From assembly GCA_034770075.1 (NCBI GenBank), contig CM068377.1:50818271-50882270 (forward strand): DNA of 64,000 nucleotides, given 5' to 3'. The translations under genes and the position numbers were made by a program. Positions 44,615 to 57,591 of this stretch are shown piece after piece. How positions within the stretch are numbered: position 1 is the first letter of the stretch; each line of letters begins with the position of its first letter. The notes under the pieces are model-generated. The model searched no databases. It saw only the letters and a program-made list of their open reading frames with translations, and was not told the DNA's origin. The stretch is from Aralia elata. Lineage: Eukaryota > Streptophyta > Magnoliopsida > Apiales > Araliaceae.

Positions 44615-45753
44615 AATTCCCCCAAACTTAAACTATTGCTTGTCCCTAAGCAACACAATGCAATGCAATAACTAACACAATGCAACACAATGCCATGAAT
44701 GCGCTAAAAACTAGCATGCCTACGAATCCAACCAATAGCTAGTATGAATGTTAACTGTATGCCTCAGAGATATCAATAAACAGCTTGAAACAGCAAATCC
44801 AGTCATAAGGAACTAATAATCTCAACCAATCAAGCAATATATACCTATCATCACCCAAGTTGTGTGTGTGTGCTCCTTAATCGACTTAACTGACCAAAGT
44901 TCACAATAAAGTCACATAACCAACTCTAAAACAAGCATAATCCATTTTTACTCCAATTAAAGCAAATACAACAAATCCGGCCAAAATCAAGTAAATACCA
45001 AGCATGAAGGTTCTAACAAGGTTTTATTCCTACTTTATTCTACTACGAGTGCGTTTTACGCTCCATCTCGTATTTATGCTTGACTGTGCAATGTCAAGTT
45101 CTCTTAGGCTTTTCAAAATCACCCATGTAGCGAGCGTTCAATCAGTGACTCCCAAACCAGACAGCTTTAGGGCACTAGGTGTTAAGACACCCCTACGGAT
45201 CTAATTACCCGAGTGATAGAGGCCATAGAACCCAACCAGTCAACATTTATTGTATTTTTTTTAAAAGAACCCCCAAACTCAGCTTTTACCCTATTTAACC
45301 TTCCTTGTTAATTCACCTATCAATGTTTTACCCAATTCTCATGTAAAAATCAGTTATGCAACCATTTGAACCCCAGCAGTCAAATTAATCAATTTATTCG
45401 TGCTATCCAAAAACTCAAGTTATGACAGGCATAATTACCCTCATGATCAAAATTATTATATCCCTAACGACTTTCAAACTGTCCAAGCTAACACAATAAT
45501 ACCCATCTCATCATTGGCCGAGCCAAAATTATACCAACTAATCAATTGGATTCATACAAACAAACTAAATGCACCTAACACAACCAAACTAAACTATGCA
45601 AGATACTAATATGCCAACATACTAACAGATATGATGCACAAAACCAATAAACATGCTAAACAAAAACCTAAAAGAACTCCCCCAAACTTAAAACAGACAA
45701 TGCCCTCATTGGATAAAACAATAAAAGAAAAGGAAAAGGAAAGAAAAACTCCC
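44615..45753 (-). other. 3' non-coding region of second Athila-like element
   Basis: There is no gene. On the minus strand it has polypurine tracts at 45690-45677, 45279-45269 and 44629-44615. The last abuts the LTR. Confidence 0.65.
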
Positions 45754-48700
45754 CTAATCCGAAGTAGTATCATCTGCCTCCTCCCCATCGGAAGGCGTGT
45801 CTGGAGGCGGATAAGTCGAGGCTGCACCAAACGTTGGAAATTGGACTTGAACACCCAACTGAGAAAAGGCATGCGAGAAACTATCTGAAAGCTGAGTGGA
45901 AAAAGAACGAAGCTCGGTCATGCTCGAATGTATAACATCCATCCTGCGAGTCATACGCCTCTCCATGCGATCCAATCGAGCCTGCGAGATATTAACTGGC
46001 TGTTCAAGCTCAGGCATCGGTTGATCAGACACCTCCTCACTCTCAGAATAGTCCCCTAATAAGAATCCTGCTCCACGAGCATGCGACGGGGCTCCTTCCC
46101 ACACCTTATACTTTGCTATCGTCGCGTGATCAATGGTATTCATCGGGAGCTGCACTGGCTCACTGTCAGCCCACTCCACCCCCGCAGCTGAACATAAGCG
46201 GGTAATCACTGAAGCATGCGGGATACCACCTGAAGTACCTCCCTAAAGGTAACGACGAATAGACTAGTGAATCACATAACCAACATTGACAGACTTTCCC
46301 ATCACTATCCCATATAGCAGAATCGCCCGGTCCTTGGTCACGTCATTCTGGTGCCTGGTGGGCATGAGATTGGCACAAATAAAGCTGTACCAGGCCTTGC
46401 CGTAGCGACTCAAGGCTGTGTGCGGGAAGTGAAGCTTCTGGTCTGTGACGCCCCCAAATTCGGGTCACCTGAGCCACGGACCTGGTTCGCCACTATCTAA
46501 AACAAGAATTATACAATCGATAACTTAAAGCGGAATAAAGGAATATTTACATTGATATAACATAAATAAACCTGTCCCAAGTCTCGAAACCAATACTAAT
46601 ACAAAACATAACATAATACAAAAGGGTAAATATGTCTTAATACAAACGGTAATTCTAGAACAACAAAATACAACTACTCCGTAACTTTCCCCTTTCCCTT
46701 ATCTTTTCCTGAGCTCTCGCCACGTGCCGCACTAACTGAAATGTTTTAAGGAAAGCAAGGGTGAGCAACAAATTGCCCCGCAAGTATAATAGCAGTGAAT
46801 AATCAAATGAATAACTTTATAGCTCTCAGGAGTAAAAATTTAGTTAACACAAGAAAATAAACAACTTCTTTCATCACCGTTATAGTGGCCACTAAGGACC
46901 GAAGGATTTCTGAAGTATTCAAGGATTTCAAAGTTTCCCAAAGAAGGGAACTATTCAATACTGAGGGTGCACCAAGGCACGGAACTCTATTCTAGAATTA
47001 CTGGAAATTCATCCGATAATCCACAAAACTGGTACAATAGGTGATCAGCCTAAAATACCTGGCGTTATGCATAAGCCTTACATTTTCCATTTACGCGCGT
47101 GTCGGTTCCCCGACGTTTATACAATTTCCCCTACTATGAGGGTTGTTCTACTCAGCTTTACATGGGAGTCCAGACGAAAATAATTTGATCGGACAATTTT
47201 ACTTAACAACAATAATAGTTGGAGGACTTTAACCTCATTTTAGTAACCAAATCAATAAGTGTCTAGCTGAAACAATTAGCCTTGACATAGCTTTTAAACA
47301 ATCTATGGAATAAAGAACTTTAAGGTTCAACAACATGCATGATAGCATTAAAAATATCTTGAATGAATAACAATTCGAAATCTTTGGAATCACACAATAT
47401 ATAACATTGCATGAAATGGGCTTTCATTGCAATACTTGAATAAAAGTATGAATACTAGCACACTAATTGATAAATTGATAAGTAGTTTGGATGGAGTCAA
47501 GAAGCTCAATAAGCTTGCTCAATAAATAATATTTGCTCGAATATAATTTTGAGTAGGGTAAGTAAACTTGCACAATAATAACTGAATAAGATAGGAGACC
47601 TGCTCGATAGATAAATGAGTTAAGGAAAAGTCGCACAATTAAATAAGGGTTGAGTAAGGAACTTGCCTTGTATGTGTGTTAATAACTTGACGTTAATCGT
47701 CCGTCAACAAAATATCCTACATAGTTTATTAAAATCATCATAAATATTAGTCACATAAGAACTAGGTTCATTACAGTCATCACATCATTAAAATACATTG
47801 ATTGCCACTACGCTTACCCAGTCGAGGGTCTCGCTCCCCGGTGAGCTGGCGGGGGTTGGGGGGCAGCGCCCCCTGGAAATCCAAGAGTAATTTGTAATCC
47901 GTTAATTCAATTTACGCCTTAGGACAACATCGTTTAGATTGACACGAGTATAAATTAAGCACATAAAGCTTTACCAAGATATAAGCGTTTTTAATCATTT
48001 TGTACAAAATATAAGTTTTAGATTCGCGGGAAAAATTTACTGGGTCTGACCCGATCTGGCCCGACCCGACCCGGTCCAGCCTGACCCGACCCGGACCAGG
48101 CGCGGAACAGCGGCATGCAGTAGCAGTTCTGCAGTTCCTGCAGAACCGCGAACTGGTAGACTCTCGCCCGCTTCAGCTCCTATATCTCCCTCTATACTTG
48201 ATTAATTTGGTCCGTTACGGACTCTATGGATTCCTAAGACATGAGGCTACAATATATCAAAAATGCAAGATGACCCATAAACACTAACACAGCCAAATCC
48301 TTAGCCAAAGCACAACATTGATGCTCTGTTTTTCGCAATCATGATACATTTCACTAAAACCTTCACTGTAACTTTATTTTAGCATCATTGTGGTTCATAC
48401 CAACTAGGTTATCTTCACAACTCATGGAAGCATAATATTAAAACAACAAGCAATCAAAATAATTACACCATCAAGGCTTTACAGTCCTCTAACAGTCCAT
48501 AGGTCCAAAAGTCCAAAAATGTCCAAAGTTCATCCTTTAAGCCAAGGTTCGGATCTTTCCTTGTTTTTGTTCCACTTTGAGGGTGTTAATGGTTTATATA
48601 GATTCTTAAGAACCTCCATGGTAGATTCAACACAACCAACAACAACGAACATCAACAAAATCCAACCCGCAAGCATGAAAGCAAAACAAAACTCATGAAA

Positions 48701-50214
48701 ACTTCACTTGGAGAAGAAATGGTTGTGGTTTGTGATTACCTCTTTGTTGCTTGCTTTGTGTAGGATGAGATGGTTGCTAGAGTGTTCCTGGACTCCCTCT
48801 TGCTGCTCTTCTCCTTCTTTTCCCTCCTTCCTTGCTTTCCTTCTTCCCGAACACTCCTTATCTTTTGCTACTTCCTTCTTTCTCTCTCTATGGTATTCCC
48901 TCTCTCTCTCTCTGTAGCTCTCTCCTTGCTTGAAAAATGAGAAGTATGCAGATGGTTTGAATGAGAAGGAGAATGAGCTGGTGGGAGATAAGGTGGAGTG
49001 GCTTCGGGAGGAGAAGGAATGTATTGGGAGAGCTAAAATGGTGTACCCAAGCTCTTGAAAATGTAATTGAGGAGGATGTCTTGTGAAGAGTTAACAATCC
49101 AAGTCTAGTGTACTGTGACGGTTTATTCCACCTCATTTAATTGGCTAATACAATTAGTGCTCTCTCTTGATTGGTTGAGGCTTAATTGCCTCTCCAATTA
49201 ATCAAAATATACAGATAAATATACCCGAATACTCCCACTTTTGTACTAAATTTGGTAAATAATTTTACCCAAAATTAAAATGGGTACTCCCATAAATTAT
49301 TGGGACACATAAAAATATTTATTATGGAATTTGTCCATTTATTCGGAACACCCATACTATACATTTCGGATACAGATTAAATCACGTATCAGCTCCAATA
49401 AAATTTCTGACACTTGGAAAAATTATTCCCTCGCATACACGTCTTAACAAAATTAATAGAAAGAGACGCAAAAATATTCGGGCGTGAATAGTGCTCGTGA
49501 ATAGTGCCTCGGGAAGTGGGTCCCGCTAATAGTAATTATATGAATTTTTGTAAAATCGATTTATTCACTCTAACGACGCAACAACGCATAACATTTAATA
49601 CATGCACATTATCTAGGCTGCAACACAACTTTGAGCACATAACACATAATAATATAAATAAAAATACAAATTCATTTCATTCATACATAACTCGGGTTAC
49701 AAGGAAATCTAAAATTCCCGATCGTTACATGGTCGGTCCCCTGCTTCGTAGTCCACTCGGTACCCGGCTTGCACAAGACATTTTTGATTCTTTCCATCTT
49801 GGATTCCCAATTTGTAGAATGGAAACTCTCAGGGTCAGAAAGGGGAATGGTAGGCAAGTGGTAACTATCATTAATAGTCCGGCTATCATAAGGCACCTGA
49901 CAACCCCTCACAAACGCAGTCCCATCCTTTGTAATCTTGGCGTTGGTGTAAAATTCTTGAACCATAGAAATAGGTGCTGACAATAGTGGCGCCACAAACA
50001 ATATCCAGCCCTTAGCCCGGATCATACGCATCATCTCTCCATCCAAATTAGGATCGGGCTTTAGCCCACGCTCCAATACAAAGGTCTTGCCCAACAAAAC
50101 CCGGTGATAGAAGTCCTCCGCCTCAGCCGAAACAAACCGACTCCTATCAAAATCTACATCCTCAGTGTGTGCATGTGAACTGGACGATTCCCCTCGTGGT
50201 CGTTTGGAAGCCAT
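45754..50214 (-). pseudogene. Athila ORF2, split by solo LTR
   Basis: The N-terminal part runs from the ATG at 50214 (MASKRPRGESSSSHAHTE) to about 49735. It has FVLERGLKPDPNLDGEM, VQEFYTNA and PYDSRTINDSYHLP. The solo LTR 46444-49729 interrupts it at a Gly-Thr-Asp, with target copy tggtc on both sides. The rest (46438-45754) has PHTALSRYGKAW, ICANLMPTRHQNDVTKDRA, two in-frame stops near 46245-46275, IDHATIAKYKVWEGAPSHARG and an acidic C-terminus. It is the same family as 23241-24428. It lies between pol (missing here) and the 3' LTR. Its function is unknown. Confidence 0.85.
46444..49729 (-). mobile_element. Chromovirus-type solo LTR in ORF2 (3286 bp)
   Basis: On the minus strand it starts TGTAACGATCGGGAATTTTA and ends GAATTTGGGGGCGTCACA. 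The target duplication tggtc is at 46439-46443 and 49730-49734, and the disrupted ORF2 confirms both borders. The motif acttgcggggcaattt then gctcacccttgc (minus) lies near 46790. It has GC-rich blocks at 47820-47875 and 48040-48115 and a CT microsatellite at 48885-48918. No coding frame is supported. Confidence 0.92.
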
Positions 50215-50789
50215 ATCAACTCAATTCCCAATTCACAATAAAGCAAAATCTCCCCCAAACTTGAAAGAAACTACACTAGGGTTTCGCAAACAATAATAAT
50301 CCAAAATACTTGCATGCACAACTCAATTACAAGCAACAAAACCAATATAATGCAATCCCCTGTGTAAAATCTGACAAGAAGCTTAGTATAATATAAAACC
50401 ACCTAATTACAATATACTTACTTCAATAAACCCACTGTGATTCCTTGCTAACCCACTGCGTTGCACTGACAATCTCCTTGATGAACTCTGTGATTGTTGA
50501 AGAAATCGAATTTGGGGTGTGAATGGAGAGTGTCGGCTATGTATGTATGTATTAGAGAGAGAATGGAGATGAATGATAATACGAACTAGGGTTCGATGTT
50601 GGTAGAGTTTGATTTGTAGAATGATTTTGTAGAGATTGGGATTTGGTAAGGAATCTGATTTGGAAGAGAAGGAAACAGAGAGAGTCGATTTTTTAGATGG
50701 AATAGGTTTGAAGAAATAGAGTCCAAGCGGGAAAAGGAAATAAAAAGCAGTCGTGGGTCGGGTCGAACTCGATTTTTAAAAACTGGGAT

Positions 50790-51390
50790 CACTACAAAAA
50801 AATGGGCATTTAGCAACGATTTTCTGGGCAACGAAGTTGCACGTCGTTGCTAAAAGTATGCTTTTAGCAACGAAATTTTTCCTTCGTTGCTGCTTGTGTC
50901 AAGATTTTACTTTTGGCAACGAAATGCATAAGTCGTTGCAACATTTCGTTGCTAATTCATTGGCGGGAAAAACTTTCGTTAGAAATTTGTTGCAAAATTT
51001 TCGCCCAGTTGATTTCCCGCCATTATGGGCAACGAAAGTTGTTTTTGTTGCTAAAAATGGGGCTTTAGCAACGACTATTCAGGTAACGACTATATACGTC
51101 GTTGCTAACAGTATATGTTTAGCAACGACACTTGTCAGTCGTTGCAGTTTGTGTTAGGCTTTCACCTTTTTGCAACGAAATTTATAAGTCGTCGTAAAAT
51201 ATGGAAACAAAATTCGTTAGAAATGCGTTGCAAAATTTATACCCGCTTGATTTCTATTCATCGGGGGCAACGAAAGTTGTTTTGTTGCTATATTGCGTTG
51301 CCTAATATGGACCACATTCAGTAGCAACGATTTTATTGTTGTTGCGTATTTTATACAACCTTTTGCAACGCCTAGTAAATATGTTGCCCA
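50790..51390. repeat. CACTA terminal and subterminal repeats
   Basis: The motifs tttagcaacga, gcaacgaaa and their inverse cgttgctaa recur more than 15 times in both directions between 50809 and 51385, for example near 50809, 50835, 50875, 50915, 51063, 51118, 51165 and 51322. Such arrays bind the TnpA-type protein in En/Spm-like elements. Confidence 0.85.
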
Positions 51391-51634
51391 ATATTAAGAT
51401 AAACCGAATAAGGTTTTTTTGGTCTTTTTTTCCCCATAACACATTATTTTTGTATTTTAATTTTTTAAGTTATTTGGACGTAATTTTATACAGTCAAATG
51501 TTTCACTTCATCCGTCTCAAAATAAGTGTTAATTTTATTATGTTATGTTAGAGTTATAATCTTACACTATTGTAACAATAAAATCTTGCTCAGGAGTATA
51601 ATACCTTGCATAATATTTAATGAGTAAAATCGTG

Positions 51635-51676
<42 letters not shown>

Positions 51677-52195
51677 TTTTAAGCAACAGACAAACCATAG
51701 ATAACCTTTACATGTCATAATTAAGAATTTATATATATATAACTTATATTAAATAAAGAATTTAATAAATTACAAAACATGCATTTTTCAAAATTTTTTA
51801 TTTTACTAAAAAATAAACATGCACATATACATTATCATACTTCATACATATGACCTGTAAGCTCACCTTAAGTATCAAGGGTCAACTAAAGTCTTAATCC
51901 ATGAACAATGAGCATGGAATAAAATAGGAAAACAATAGCAAAACTCCTACTGCTACAATAGATTAACTAAATTTCAACTTTCAATCATATTTATCCAAAA
52001 TAGGAAAATCAAAATCCAAATAATAGTTCAACAGTTTAATAAAATATCCAAATAAAAGTTCAACACTTTAACAAAATATCCAAATTTAACATAATCAGCA
52101 TTACCAAATAAAAGTTCAACAGTTAAACAAAATATCCAAATTTCAAGTTCTGTCCACTTCAAAAGTTCAACAGTTTTTAATGTCCATAATTATGA
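51391..52195. other. AT-rich DNA, no gene seen
   Basis: Apart from the AT microsatellite at 51636-51673 and a repeated phrase around caaaatatccaaat (about 52020-52140), I see nothing. It may hold the 3' UTR of the minus-strand gene. Confidence 0.5.
51636..51673. repeat. (AT)n microsatellite
   Basis: This is a perfect AT dinucleotide run of about 38 bp. Confidence 0.95.
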
Positions 52196-55100
52196 TCAAG
52201 AGTTGTTTTCAGCTCTTTCTGCCCCTGTGCTGGTGCTGCCTTGAATCAAGCGCAAGAATTCTGGATTGTCGGACAGCTTGTTCATTATATTCTCGAGATT
52301 GTCAATCCGTTTGTCTTGGGCTTGAATGGTAGATTGCAGCTCTTCATTCTTGGAGCGAGTCGCTTCCAACTCCGCTGCCAATGCTTTTTCTTTGTTAGTT
52401 GATGTAGTCTTCTCTGCTCGAGGTCCAAATCCAAAACCCAGCAATCTTCCTACCTTCTTGCCCAAGACTTTAGTCATAATCTCTCTTTTGTCATTCATGT
52501 CAACATTTCCAGATTCTGCTTCCATCTCAGAGATGCATTCAGTCTCAAGTGATTTCATTTCATTCTGTGAAATTATCAACAAATGTAAATCATTGAAATG
52601 TATAGTCTCAAACTTTAGTTAAAAGATTACAATGTAAATCAAGACTAATGCCTATATCATATGTTTGACTACCTCTATTATCAAAAAAAAGGTAAAGTTT
52701 GTATAACTTACGTATGCAGATTCATTTTCAGGTTGTATCCACTCGCTTGTTTTCTTTTTTTGATGTGTGGTTTTGTAACCTTCAAGTGGATCTCCCTGTA
52801 AAACAAATTAGAATATCAAGAAAAATAAGATAGTCATATAGAAGTTCATTCTTTGTCATAAACTTGGATATGTTTCCATAACATTATTGAATCCGACAGT
52901 GAATATATGTGAAGATCGTAAATGGAATCTTAAAAGGTTATATATAGTTCATACTGAGCACTGGAGGATGAAATAAAACCATTCATCATACAGTATGAGG
53001 AAATCAAAACTAGAAAGGGCACATACAGCAATCTACCAATGCATATTCTGATCTGAGGGGCAACTAAGTACCAGCAAATAGGGTAGAAGGACAGTACACA
53101 ATTTTTAACTCACTATGTGAATACTTGGCCATTATGGTTCAGAAAGATAGTTCAATTGAAATTCCAGACTCGCTGAGTTCCAAAGTTCAATCTTTATGGT
53201 CCTAATATCCTATTCTCAACTAAGTCAATCGAACAACTCATCTAGAATAAAAGCTTACAGACAGTTTACAATAAATAATAATGACCGCAAAGGGATGAAG
53301 GTGAGACTTGAGAATAAAAATGAAAACAAGAATTTACAGCATCTAGACATCCATGCCTGAAGGCCAAAGCAAATACAAAGGAATGGGAGTAGCATCATTT
53401 AGGTATCCATAATTCATTAGATCAAAATAGGTTAGTCCAACCTAATTTTCCTGGACCAAGTGTGGGTAAGCAAATGTTCAGTAGATTTCTAGTGTGGTAT
53501 ACTGAGCCTTTATATTCAATATCTCATACTGCATAGCAAAAAAGCTGATACTTATGTGCCGGTAGCAAAGTAGCAATCTAAATTTCAAAAGAGATTTTGC
53601 ACGCTTTTACATATTGTACTGCAAATTTCCCAACTGTTCATAATATGCATCAAAGCTTTTTTAAAAGAATTAGAAGTACACAAACCAAAATACATATATT
53701 TACTAATTCAGTATATATATCCATCCACTGCAACTTATTAAAGATTTGTTAATGTTTAAGAGGACTATTTGATTAGATAAAAAAAAATATGCAACCAATT
53801 TCCAAACCAGATAACAAATAATGGATAACTTCATATCAAAAAATCATTTGGCTCAACTTCTTCAACAAAAGATCTTCACAACCCATTTTCAAATTTCAGT
53901 ACAATTTTGTTTTGAGTAAATCGTATATATATTATATATATACACACATCAACTCAACAAAGAATTGAGAGTTCAATTTGTTGACTACTGGCCTAATTCA
54001 TTCCTAATCGTTATGAAAATTTTCAAGGCTTCTCAACCAATTTCATACAACACACGTGTACATGTTGCTTTACAGTCCAGATATTTGAAGTAAAAAAACA
54101 GACAAACAGGAAATTAAAATAAGTACTATGAATTAAGTAGAGAATACTCTTTCTAGCCACCACCAAGGTCTGGTTAATTTAGCCATAGTGTGTTTTGCAA
54201 AAGCCACAACCCATTTTCAAATTTCAGTACATTTTTGTTTTGATTTCTTCTAATCTCCAGGAAAATATAAAGACATTTAACCCATTCCTACACTACACAT
54301 TAAAAACTGAGATATACTAAATTTTCAACCGCTACATTTCATTAAATTTATAAAACTTCAATTTTAATCTTGTTATTGAAACTAAGTTGAATTGTGAAAG
54401 CTTCAAGCTCCTTCATAGATCACAATATTACTATGGTGGGTTATAAGTTTCAATGCAAACGATAAAAAAATACAAAGGCCGAGCAGTAGCTCTAACATAT
54501 ACATACATACGTACCTTTTCTGTGTGATGAACAACAAATGGTTTTGACCCTCCACTGAATGGCCTTATTGCCTCGATTTTTATTGTTTACTTCTGAGCGA
54601 TGCTAGAAAAAACAAAAACAAATCATTGAAGAAATAATATAAAACAAATCATTCTTAGAATGTATTAATGTGTTTGTGTGTATTAAATGTACAAACATAC
54701 ATATATGAATCTGTGTTTGAAATTCAAATGTAGCTTAGAATAATGCGTAGCAATTCTGTCTAATAGAGAAACCTTCATACATACAATATTTAATTAGTTT
54801 GTTGATTAACATTCACAATATTTGCATATAACACCATTACATAAAGATATATACACCTTTCAAGACACCATATAGCATACAAACAAAAATCTAAGTCCAA
54901 ACTATGCACAACTTTCCTTCATTAGGCGAAAACAAGTATTCATATTCAACAGTACGGTCAAGGGTATAAACAAGCTTAAAATGATGAAACAGACATACAA
55001 TACAACACCCCATCCACCACTGCGGCCCGCCCTCTCCACCCCAAATCAATCCTCTTAGGCACCCCATTGGCCCACTCCCCTGCCACCGGGTTGTAAACCA

Positions 55101-56000
55101 CGCCACCCCGGTCAGCCATTGCATAAATTTAACCATCAATAACACAACTAGCATGCATCCACTTATCCCTAACCTCAAAAAGGTTATTAATGTGTTACAC
55201 GTCTCTTGGCATGATTGGAACTAGGAAGGAAATAGTAACTGATTTGATCTTGTTTGGGAGACTCCAAACAAATAATTATAATACTAAAACTTAAGATAGT
55301 TATCATAACTATATTGGTCTAATAGTGTACTCAAACTTAATATAGTTATAATTAAATTAAAAAAGTAATAGTCCAGATCTATTTTTCAAGAGCAGATTTT
55401 AACCTCTAATTTTCCGCGTACTTTATAAAATTACACAAAAAGAAACACAACAAACTAGTTGATGAGAAAAATTAAAGTATACCCAGATGAAACTTAGGGC
55501 AGTTTGGTGCTACAGTTCTTCAAATTTCCCATTTACATTATGAAACTATCCTAGCATACACCATTAAATAAGGCCTACAACCATGGATTCATCACTAAAC
55601 AATGGAATATAACAAGAATCATTTAGTTTTTGGGAATGCATGTGCTGATATATATTTAGCTGCAAATTCCCATTATATTGGTCATAATCCATAAAATAGC
55701 ATCAGCAAACCCTAATTTTTACTTCAACTATAAACTAATCAGCACATGCATTCCCAAAAACTACCAAAAATCCCCAATATAAGAACTAGTCATCTCAGTA
55801 TAATCAAAACATTACAAACCATAAACCCTAGATAAACTTATGGCATGGAATTGAATGATACTCAAACTTAGAGATCTAGATAACATCATAAACGGTTCAG
55901 ACTACTAACCTGATCCGAAGAACTATGAGTTACTGCTTCTCGATCTTCGTTAAAGTCACACACCCAGCAAGGTCACTTCTTTGTTAGGCAGCGAGGAAGA
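52196..56000 (-). CDS. TnpA-like (Ptta/En/Spm) gene, partly resolved exons
   Basis: The last exon 52564-52196 and the one before it, 52795-52712, join in phase 0 at good GT-AG sites. Together they encode GDPLEGYKTTHQKKKTSEW, then VLGKKVGRLLGFGFGP, and a heptad-like coiled coil (LENIMNKLSD). The GxGFGP block and the coiled coil fit the C-terminus of plant Ptta/En/Spm TnpA-type proteins, which bind subterminal repeats. A possible earlier exon ends at 54513 (PFSGGSKPFVVHHTEK, donor AAAAG/GTACG), but its frame meets a stop upstream. A leader exon may end at 55910 (CAG/GTTAGT). The middle of the gene is unresolved, so the full protein cannot be given. The gene is divergent from TNP2. Confidence 0.55.
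52796..54512. other. Intron-like AT-rich DNA
   Basis: I see no coding frame longer than chance, repeat or RNA. It is probably an intron of the minus-strand gene. Confidence 0.4.
54994..55186 (-). pseudogene. Captured kelch-repeat (F-box/kelch-like) gene fragment
   Basis: Minus-strand translation gives NLFEVRDKWMHASCVIDG, a stop, then IYAMADRGGVVYNPVAGEW and IDLGWRGRAAVVDGVLYC. The double-Gly, Tyr/Trp spacing and the VIDGxIYA and VVDGVLYC blocks are typical of plant kelch repeats. It covers about 64 codons with one nonsense codon. It lies between exons of the TnpA-like gene, in the same direction. CACTA elements are known to pick up host gene pieces; I infer that here. The longer open frame in another phase (54891-55178) shows no family match. 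Confidence 0.6.
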
Positions 56001-56309
56001 AAAAGGGAGTAACTCGAAGAAAAGAGACCATGAGGATAATTATTGGGGGTGACAAAAATTGGGAGGGAAATATAATATACTGGAGTGAAAATTATAGCAG
56101 GAAAAAAGAAGAATATTATCTTACATTATCTCATTGTTTATAATTTTGTATTGTTAAGTTGAAATGTCATTAAGTTACTTGTTTCTAAATATTTCATAGG
56201 AATTAAATGTAATGTATGTACATGTGATCATTATAATGGTATTCATTAATGTTTAATGGGTACATGAATTATATAAATTTAATTTTGTTTTGCTATTTTA
56301 AGAATAATA

Positions 56310-56569
56310 CTTCCTTCGTCCCAAATTAATTGTTCAATTTTGACTTTTTTAAGTCAAATTGACTATGAAATAGAATTAATAATTAAGCATATATAAATAT
56401 ATTTCTAAAATTATAAAAATTAGAGTTAGTAATAAATTGTGTATACTTTCTTCTGGTTATAATTTCTTCACCTATATTTTAGCAAAAATAGTAAAAAAAA
56501 TTAGTTTTAAAAATGGTCAATTTGGCTTTACAAGGTCAAAATTGAGCAATTAATTTGGGACGGAGGGAG
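56310..56569. mobile_element. Stowaway-type MITE (260 bp)
   Basis: Terminal inverted repeats of about 35 bp start cttccttcgtcccaaatta and end taatttgggacggagggag, with TA on both sides. The consensus CTCCCTCCGTCCC-like terminus and TA target mark a Tc1/mariner-related Stowaway MITE. It lies in the spacer between the two CACTA genes. Confidence 0.85.
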
Positions 56570-57591
56570 TATTGTTTATGCCTTGTTTTTTATAAGATGA
56601 AATTAATATTATTTACTCTTAACTTTTCATATACACAATATGGATATAAAAATATACAAGACATTGATTTAAATGTATTAAATAATTATTATTACTATAT
56701 TTAGAAAATTAGTCTTACATAGATGATTACTATTTGTAAGTACCGGATATGTTTGTACGAAATTTGTAGGTTGCAGCGGTGATAGTGAACTTTAACGCAC
56801 TATTCTAGAAGTTATAAATCAAATGTTAATTCACATTCTAAAACTTATTGACTTAACCATTGAAATGATATTTTGTTTTGTAATTGTACTTAGTACCATT
56901 AGAAATTAAAACTTGTATATATAGTTTTGTTTTAAGTAATTATGAAGTACACATATTCTTTTTTTTTTAAATGTACAACATGTGCTTTAAATAATTATAA
57001 TTTTGGGTTCGTTATATTGTATGTAAGTATAAACTATAAAAGAATATTAAGAATAATTACGTAGTAGACCATTGCTTTCATTATATTTATATTTAGTCCA
57101 CCAAAATATTTTGGATATATTATAATCAGTTTGCTATTTTAAATAATTTTATGATCAAAACAAAATTTATTGTGACATACTATGATACAAATTACTCCTT
57201 TCGCACTCAATTCGCAAAATTCTAATATTTAACATTGAGATGAAATCATTTAGTTTAACATAAAATGATATAACAATATTAAACTAATTTTAAAGTACAT
57301 ATGCATTAATTACATAATAAATGTATTAACAACATTATTAATTGAATTAAATAAACTTAACATAACACACCAAATCAAGTACTCATTTAAATTTAATTTT
57401 ATTTCAGAGACGGAGGATGTGTGTATAATATTATACTTTTTAATCTATAATATTATAATATTTTAATCTATCATTACTTCAATTAAGCGTACAAATTGCT
57501 CCTTTCGCTATAAGGATACATTTTGACCAGTTAGAGTCAATTCGCAAAATTCTAAAATTTAACATTGAGATGAAATTAAATATAGAAATTA

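Larger units (their letters stand above)
43218..50789 (-). mobile_element. Second Athila-like element, 3' part
   Basis: On the minus strand: leader of ORF2 (from 50789), ORF2 (50214 to 45754, split), 3' non-coding region, purine tract aagtttgggggaatt (44629-44615) and 3' LTR (44614 to 43218). Gag and pol are not present; the CACTA element at 50790 cuts it. The left flank ggcaa (43213-43217) may be one copy of the target duplication. Confidence 0.85.

Noticed and set aside
54891..55178. 95-codon minus-strand frame
   Set aside because: The kelch similarity is in a different phase, so this longer frame is a shadow.
57190..57420. Second Stowaway-like MITE (actcctttcgcac ... gagacggagga)
   Set aside because: The ends pair poorly and the TA target is unclear, so it was not called.
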